Part shown: positions 1 to 6,900 of the stretch, piece after piece
Numbering within the stretch: the stretch's first letter is position 1
Layout: the number at the start of each line of letters is the position of its first letter
Origin: Candidatus Omnitrophota bacterium
Lineage (GTDB): Bacteria > Omnitrophota > Gorgyraeia > JABMQH01
Assembly (NCBI GenBank): GCA_026387595.1
Contig: JAPLLL010000112.1
Coordinates: 11,473-20,437, forward strand
Reading direction: 5' to 3'
Length of the DNA stretch: 8,965 bases
Notes under the pieces: model-generated
Database searches by the model: none
What the model was told of the DNA's origin: nothing
The model's input: only the letters and a program-made list of their open reading frames with translations
Position numbers and translations under genes: made by a program

Positions 1-915
1 GACACATCAGTAAAGGGCGGAGCAACAAAGATAGGCCCCAATTGTGAACTGTTACCCGGAACACATATAACCGATTCAACTGTCGGCGCAGGCACTCGCA
101 TGGAAAAGAGCAGCATCGGAAAAAGCGCGATAGGCAGCGGTGTGAATTTTGTCATGATGGATGTTAGGGACTCCCAGGTGGGCGACGGCACAACCGGCAC
201 AGGCGCCAAATTATATAATGATACGAAGGTTGGCAACGATTGCGCGCTGTGGTTCGGGGCTGACCTGGATAATACTACCCTCGGGGACAAGGCAGTGACA
301 GGCAGCACCTGCAAGGGGGTAAATCTCGGTATGGGCGCTGTCAGCGAACATGCCGGGTCAAGTTTAAAGGGCGCTGCTTTTCCAACGGTCCAGCCGATCC
401 TGGACGAAGACATGAAGACGGTTAAAGAGGTGATCGAGGATTTCCCCAACTGCTCCAATATCGGCGCCGGGACATATGCAGACGGGGGCACGAGCCTGTT
501 TACGGTTTTCACGGGCATAAACAGCAGGATATTCGGGAAAGTGGCGGTTTATTTTGCCGGATTTGTAAAGGGGATCATAAGCGAACAGGACTGCCCTGAA
601 GTGCTGCCGTTCAGTTTTGCCGAAGGCGTACCGCAGTCTGACGGAACTATAAAAGTGGTCCGCAAAATAGGATGGGTGCTTGATACCGAGCCCGCCATTT
701 TGGAAACCTTCATACAGAACACACGGAAACTTTTACCTGAAGGCCGGAAAAACGACGTTTATAAAGTGATACGCAGCATGCTGCTTTTCGGACAAAGAAG
801 GGTTCTGGAGGAAATGGAAAAATTAGGCAGAGGCGAAGCTTCTGTTTATACGCAAGAAGAACTGGAAGCCGGGCTGGCGAGCTACGCGACAGCGTTGAAA
901 AAACCTAAATGGAAA
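1..915 (+). other. Beta-helix module 1 (hexapeptide repeats plus helical tail) within the giant protein
   Basis: The first codons already read as hexapeptide repeats, with IGPNCE, STVGAG, SSIGKSAIGSG, SQVGDG and TKVGND turns up to about 350. This is the periodic pattern of left-handed beta-helix acyltransferase and nucleotidyltransferase tails. A further segment at about 445-470 reads NIGAGTY, resembling the NIGAGT motif of the GlmU acetyltransferase domain. Bases 667-915 encode an alpha-helical tail (IGWVLDTEP through PKWK) that recurs in module 2. The module is cut at its left end. A nucleotidyltransferase domain could lie upstream, as in GlmU, but that cannot be seen here. Whether the helix is catalytic or structural is unknown. 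Confidence 0.75.
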
Positions 916-3900
916 GCCCCCGCCGAAGAGGCAGTCGCGGCAAAGAAACCTCAAGCCGCCAAAGAAATACCCGCACCCAGGCAGCCCACAACGCTGGCTC
1001 AGATAATTTACGAGAAGGGCCAGGCATACGTGGACCAAAAATGGCACAACGTCACGTTTGCGGATCCTGCCAGCATTGTGATAGATGAATCTGTAGAGAT
1101 ATGGCCAGATACTGTCATAGGGCCAAACAGCGTGCTTTTGGGAAATACCTCCATAGGGCAATTCTGTAAAATTGAGAACAGCACCCTTGTGAATGCAAAA
1201 TTAGAGAATAAGGTAGAATTAAAGAACTCCGTGGCCATAACCACTGCGGCAGAAACCGAGAAATTTAATTTTGTGGAAGAACCCACAGCGGTAAAACCTG
1301 CAGATTCCCTTGATAGGTTCGGCGTAAATCAGAAAGAGACGATCATTCGCGAGGGGGCAAAGTTGACAGGCACCACCGTTATAAATTCCGATATAGGCCA
1401 GTATACAAACGCGGACGGCAGCCTTATCAAGCACAGCATAGTCGGACCGTACAACAATCTGATACCAGGCGCGCACCTGCGCATGACAAAGACAGGGCCG
1501 GTCTGCCTTCTTTCCGCGGAATCAACCAGGACCATTCTGGGTACTGCCGCAGCAGTCAGCCCGGATGTATATGCCGCTGCTATAGCGCCGGATGAATTCC
1601 CGATAGTGGACGACAAAGGTGTCTATACAGTCTTAAAAGGTATCCCTAATCCTATCAGTGTGCAAAAAGGCACAAAATTCGCAAATTATTCCGGAAGATT
1701 TGGTGGCCGCAAAGGTCTTACGTGGCTGTTCCTTTCAGAAATAGACCCGGGCACCAATGTCCTTTGTAAATACGGCCGTCATGATCCCGGTATGGCAAAT
1801 CTTCCCGCTGCGGCTATGGAGAAAGAAGACATCACAGTGCTTCTTCCGTTCTGCCATGTATCCGGACAGGTATGGGGGGTTGTATTGCCCGGTACAATAG
1901 CTTCAACATTAAGCCCTAAAGCACAACAGATCGGCGCGGTTTTTGATGAAGAGCCACAGCTCGTAGAGAGAATGATGCAGGATGTAGTCAAGTACCTGCC
2001 AGACGGCCAGAAGGGCAAAGCGGACGGCCTTGTTGAAGGCGTACTCAGATTGGGTATCAAGCTGGTTGCCGCAGAAATTCAAAAAGCGGAACAAGGCAAA
2101 TCCAGGTACACGCTTGAGCAGCTGCACAAAGGTCTTGAGATCTACCAGCGCCACCTTGCCTCAGGCAGATGGAAAATGCAGAACGGCAAGTTTGCGGCGC
2201 AAGAGGCGGCTGCAGGCAGGCTCGCAAACGCCGATCAGATCATAGCCGCGCTGAACGCATATGGCGAAGATCCGGCTAAATGGCATAACCCGTATAAAAG
2301 GACAGCCGCGGAGCTTCTTACAAATCTCGCCGCAAAGATAGATACGATCAGGGGAAATCTCCAGGCAGCCGAGCCGCAAGACAATGATGTGATCAATATA
2401 ATCATGCGGGGGCGGACCGTTAACGGTATCCCTATATTGGATGAACACAATAATGTGGACTGGTTCGGATTTGCGCCTTTTAATAAGGGAGACCTGCAAT
2501 TTCTCATTGATAGAGCTAGAACCAAAGGCTCCGGGCTAATGGCGATGGATACGCATGCCGCAGCGCTACCGAAGAAAATGCAAGTTAGTCAAGTGGAAGG
2601 CACGATTTTGGATGAGATCGAACGGACTGCAGGTATGAGTGACCGGTTAAGGAATGATCCTGAGATAAACAGTGCCTTTGTAAGCGCCATGCGCGGCCAG
2701 CTTGATCCGGATAAAGCCGCTAAGAAGATCACAGAACGCACAGAAGGATTAAATTTTCTTTATCCTAACGAAGTCGATGTTGTAACTGCTGATGTAGCGA
2801 AAATATGGGTCAATGCAGCGTGTGTCCGCATGGCTGCTTTCCCAGGCGTTGGCCAGCGCGGTTTTAAGGCCGGAGAAATTTTGGCGATGGACAAAGCGGC
2901 TGCGCAGGCATCCATCCCGAATGATCAAATCTTACAGCATATCGAAAAAGAACTTAGAGTTGATGACATGGAGATGAGAGGTATTATTGCGCATGCCCGC
3001 TTAGAAATGGACAAAGGGCTTCGCGGCGAGGCAAGCTCCCTTGCCATGATACCAAGTTTCGTTGATGCGCCGACCGGAAATGAAAAAGGGATATACTTCG
3101 GGATCGATTATGGCGGTACCAATAACAGGGTCTTGACAATAGAATTAAAAGGCAACAGGACACTTGGGGAACCCGTAGTAAGATCTTATCCCATCCCGGC
3201 CGCATCCAAAACAGGGACGCCGGAACAGCTGTTTGATTTAATCGCGGATTGTGTAGTCAATTTTATGAAAGAGCATGGCATGGACCCGGCGAAGCCGCTT
3301 CCCGTCGGTTTTACCTTTTCATTTGAAGTGGCCCAGACAGCCATAAATAAAGGCATCTTAAAAACCTGGTCAAAGGATTTTAACATACCCGGCGCGCTGG
3401 GCCGGGATGTGGTGAAACTTTTGAATGTGGCGCTTGCGCGCAAAGGATTGCGCACCGTAAAGGTTGCGGCGCTTTGCAATGATACTGTCGGGACCCTGGA
3501 GGCCGCGGCATATACCGACCCTTATTGCGACGTCGGAGGCATCCTGGGTACCGGGACGAATTTTTCATGCAGGCTGCCGTTAAAAGATATACCCAAATGG
3601 CAGGGGCCGACCACTTCATCCGGCCAAATGATAGTAAATATGGAATCAGGCGGGTACAGGCCGCAGCGCACCACGGATTATGACGGACGAGTTGATGCTG
3701 TTACCAAAAACCGCGGGGAGCATATTTTTGAGAAGATGATATCGGGGATGTATCTCGGAGAGGTAGCAAGGAATATCTTTCTGGACCTGATAGCGCGCGG
3801 CATGCTTTTCGACGGCCGTTTGCCAGATACACTTTCCGTGGCATGGGGATTTAAAACCGATTATGGCTCAATAATCGAAGTCGATGATTCCCCTAATCTG

Positions 3901-6900
3901 GATGGTATCGACAAGGTGTTAAAGGATGAACTTAAGATCGGGGATTCCACTCTTACAGACAGACAAATGATAAAGAAAGTGTGGGAGATGGTTTATATAA
4001 GGGCCGCGCGCCTGAGCGCAGCATTTATAGCAGCCACTGTGACTAAAATGGATCCCGGACTCGAAAAACCGCACACAATAGCGATTGACGGATCGCTTTT
4101 TGAAAAACATCCGCCTTTTAAGGGCGCGATGGAAGCCGCCTTAACCGAAATATTAGGCGAAAAGGCCTCCAAAATAAAATTTGTATTGGCTAAGGACGGC
4201 TCCGGAAAGGGCGCGGCGATCATAGCCGCTGTTGCAGCGGCAGCGCAACCCGCAAGGCCCATAAACGCGGAAGTCGCGGCTGATTTAAAGGCGAATGCCG
4301 AAGAAGAGCACAGGGTCGCGATGGTGGGCATTACCGTTATCGACCTGATACTTAACCGCAGGTGGGAAGAGCTCCCGGACTGGCTGCGGGATAAATTGGT
4401 AGAAAACAGCCTTGTAGTGGAGGGCAATATCCCGGGCACCGTGGATGAAAAAGGAAAACTGATAGAAAGATTTTTGCGCGATAAACTGACACAGGAGCAA
4501 CGCGACAGGCTGTTTAAAGAAGTGATAATCGGCGGGCCGGCATCCAGCACGGCGCGCGTGTTCGGACAGGTCACAAGAGACGGGACTTCAAGGGCAAAAC
4601 TTATTTCTAACGCAAAACCGGATGCAGTGACCGCAGGATTATTGGAAGCCGACCTTGCGGGCCCCGGCGTGAAAGTGGATGTGTCAGGAATAACGGAATC
4701 CTCAAAGGCCACAGCCATGACGCTGATATTCGAACTCGGCAAGGGCAAACGATCTTTCCTGCACAACGTGGGCGCAAGCGCAGGCCTGACATTAAAAAAA
4801 TTCAAGGAGGCGGTGGACGCGGGGACATTTGACAACATGGATGTGGTTGAGTTCGGGGGCGTGGAGCTGTCGGGCCTTATGAAAGACTTGCCGGCGGCGA
4901 TACGCATTTTAAGGGCGCGCGAGAAAACAATAAGCAGAAAATTTGTCATCGCGCTGGATACAGTGGTTGATCCGGCGCATATATGGAAAAAGCTCAAAAA
5001 AGACAATTATGCCGTATTAAAAGAAATAGACATCCTTACAACTAATATGGACGAGGCAGGCCGTATCTACGGCGACTGGAAAGAAAAGGATCCGGAAAAA
5101 GCGTCAGCCGCCGCGAAAAGCTGCACATATGAAGATATCCTGAAATTCTTCACGGATCACGACTCAAAAGCGGTATTCCTTAAGATAGGCGGCGCAGGTT
5201 CTATTATTAAGACTGCTAAAGACTCGGTATTTGGCAAAGAAGTCTATGTCCACATACCCGTTTTGTACGGCGTTGAGAACGTAAGTGGCACAGGCACAGG
5301 CGACGCGTACTCGGCGGGCCTTGTATACGGAAAGGCATACGGCTGGGACCCGATAAAGACAGCGCTTTTCGCCACTGTGCTGGGCGGGTTGTGCCTTGAG
5401 CACAAAGGCGGCACGCTGGGCGCGGCCAATGATTTCAGGTCCGCGCGGCTTAGTATGGAAGATCTGAAGGATCAGCAGGAAGTGCAGGCGAGCCTGACAG
5501 GCCGCCTTACCGTGGAGCAGAGCGTTCAGTCCTCGCGCGTACTGGAAGGGCTTTCAGAGGCGGCATATCCGATAATGCTTCAGGGCGAGCTTCTTATGCT
5601 ACTGGTGCGGCGCGGCGAAGTCTATAATAATGTTATTGCTACGTTAAAACAAAGAGGCGACACGAAGAAGATAGCGGAGATAGAAGAGGCGATCAAGCGC
5701 GTTGAAGGTGTGATAGCCGCCTTTAACCAGTTTGAGGTGCCGGTTAAGGCAACGCCGCAAAATTGCGAGGTGGAGCTTATCACCTCGGGCCGCGTGAACC
5801 TTGCGAATTATCAGTTTAAATTAAAGGTTGCGCCTGATAAAACGCTGAAATTCATAGTGCAGCAGCCCAATGATGTTTTTGAATTTGAAGCTATAGATAA
5901 AAACATACGCAGCCTTCAGGATGCCCAGGCGCTGGCAAGAAACGACACTGGCCGCGAATTCCCCAAAAACTGGAAGAATATCCGTTGCCTTAATGTCAGG
6001 GGTTCAAAAGAGATATTGTATTATACCGACCCGCAGAAACCGAACAGCGGATTTGCCTGGCGCATCATGGAATTTGTGGAAGGAAAAGTATTTAATTCGT
6101 TTGAAGAGGTCAGCCAGCACGCGGAGGCGCAATATAGGAAGGCCAAGGCCGCAAAGGGCGAGCCCATAGATAAGGAAGAGATGCAGCGTTATAAAACAGC
6201 AGCCCTGCGCAAAGTGGCGGAATCGACAGGCAGGGCGATGGCGGACTTCAGATGGATGCTTGAACACAAAAAGCTGGAAGGCGAGCCTTTGCCGGGTTAT
6301 CACAATACCCCTAATTATGTGAAGCAACTTGAGGTCCTGAAAAGCGGCGAAACAGGAGTTGTAGCGCCGAGCTGGCTTAAAGATAACGCTCCGAAGACGC
6401 GCATGATCCCCGGCATAAGGGATACTGTGTCGCCCTATGCGGTCCGCGTAAATTACATGTTCGGTGAGTTTGAAAAACGGCAAGCGCTCGCGCATGCGGT
6501 TGACGGCGCAGGCCTGGCAGACCAGCACAATGACACCAAGCTGAACAACTTTGTATTCGACCCGGAGACCTTGGAGGTCAGGTGCCTTATAGACCTGGAT
6601 ACCCTGCAGTCGGGCAGAGCGGTCGATGACTTCGGGGACGCAGGCCGCCTGATCATCAACCTGTCCGGAGAGGATCCGCGTAATGAAGCCGGCGAACGCG
6701 ACATAAATAAGGTAAGCGTAAACATTGAACTGCTTACGGCTATGGCGGACAGCTACCTGGATCGGATCGAGTATTATTATGGCAGCGCGGAAAGAGAAAA
6801 AGTAAAACAATATATCTATGACGCCGTACGCGTAATTTTATATGAATTAAGCATGAGATTTTTTACAAGCTTCATAACGGAACTGGTTGAACCGGACTCC

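Noticed and set aside
100..102. ATG as the start codon of the giant gene
   Set aside because: The frame is open back to base 1 and the residues before it (for example IGPNCELLPG and STVGAG) are hexapeptide repeats continuous with those after it. The real start is upstream of the window.
667..2175. Nucleotide-level tandem repeat underlying the duplicated modules
   Set aside because: The similarity is visible only at protein level. The DNA copies have diverged too far to call a DNA repeat or a recent duplication.
3993..5006. 337-codon open frame on the minus strand
   Set aside because: It lies opposite the hexokinase and PfkB domains, whose motifs explain the plus strand. The translation is low-complexity and Ser/Ala-rich with no recognisable motif, as expected for an antisense shadow.
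6004..6810. 268-codon open frame on the minus strand
   Set aside because: It lies opposite the NahK-like catalytic region and its translation shows no family motif.
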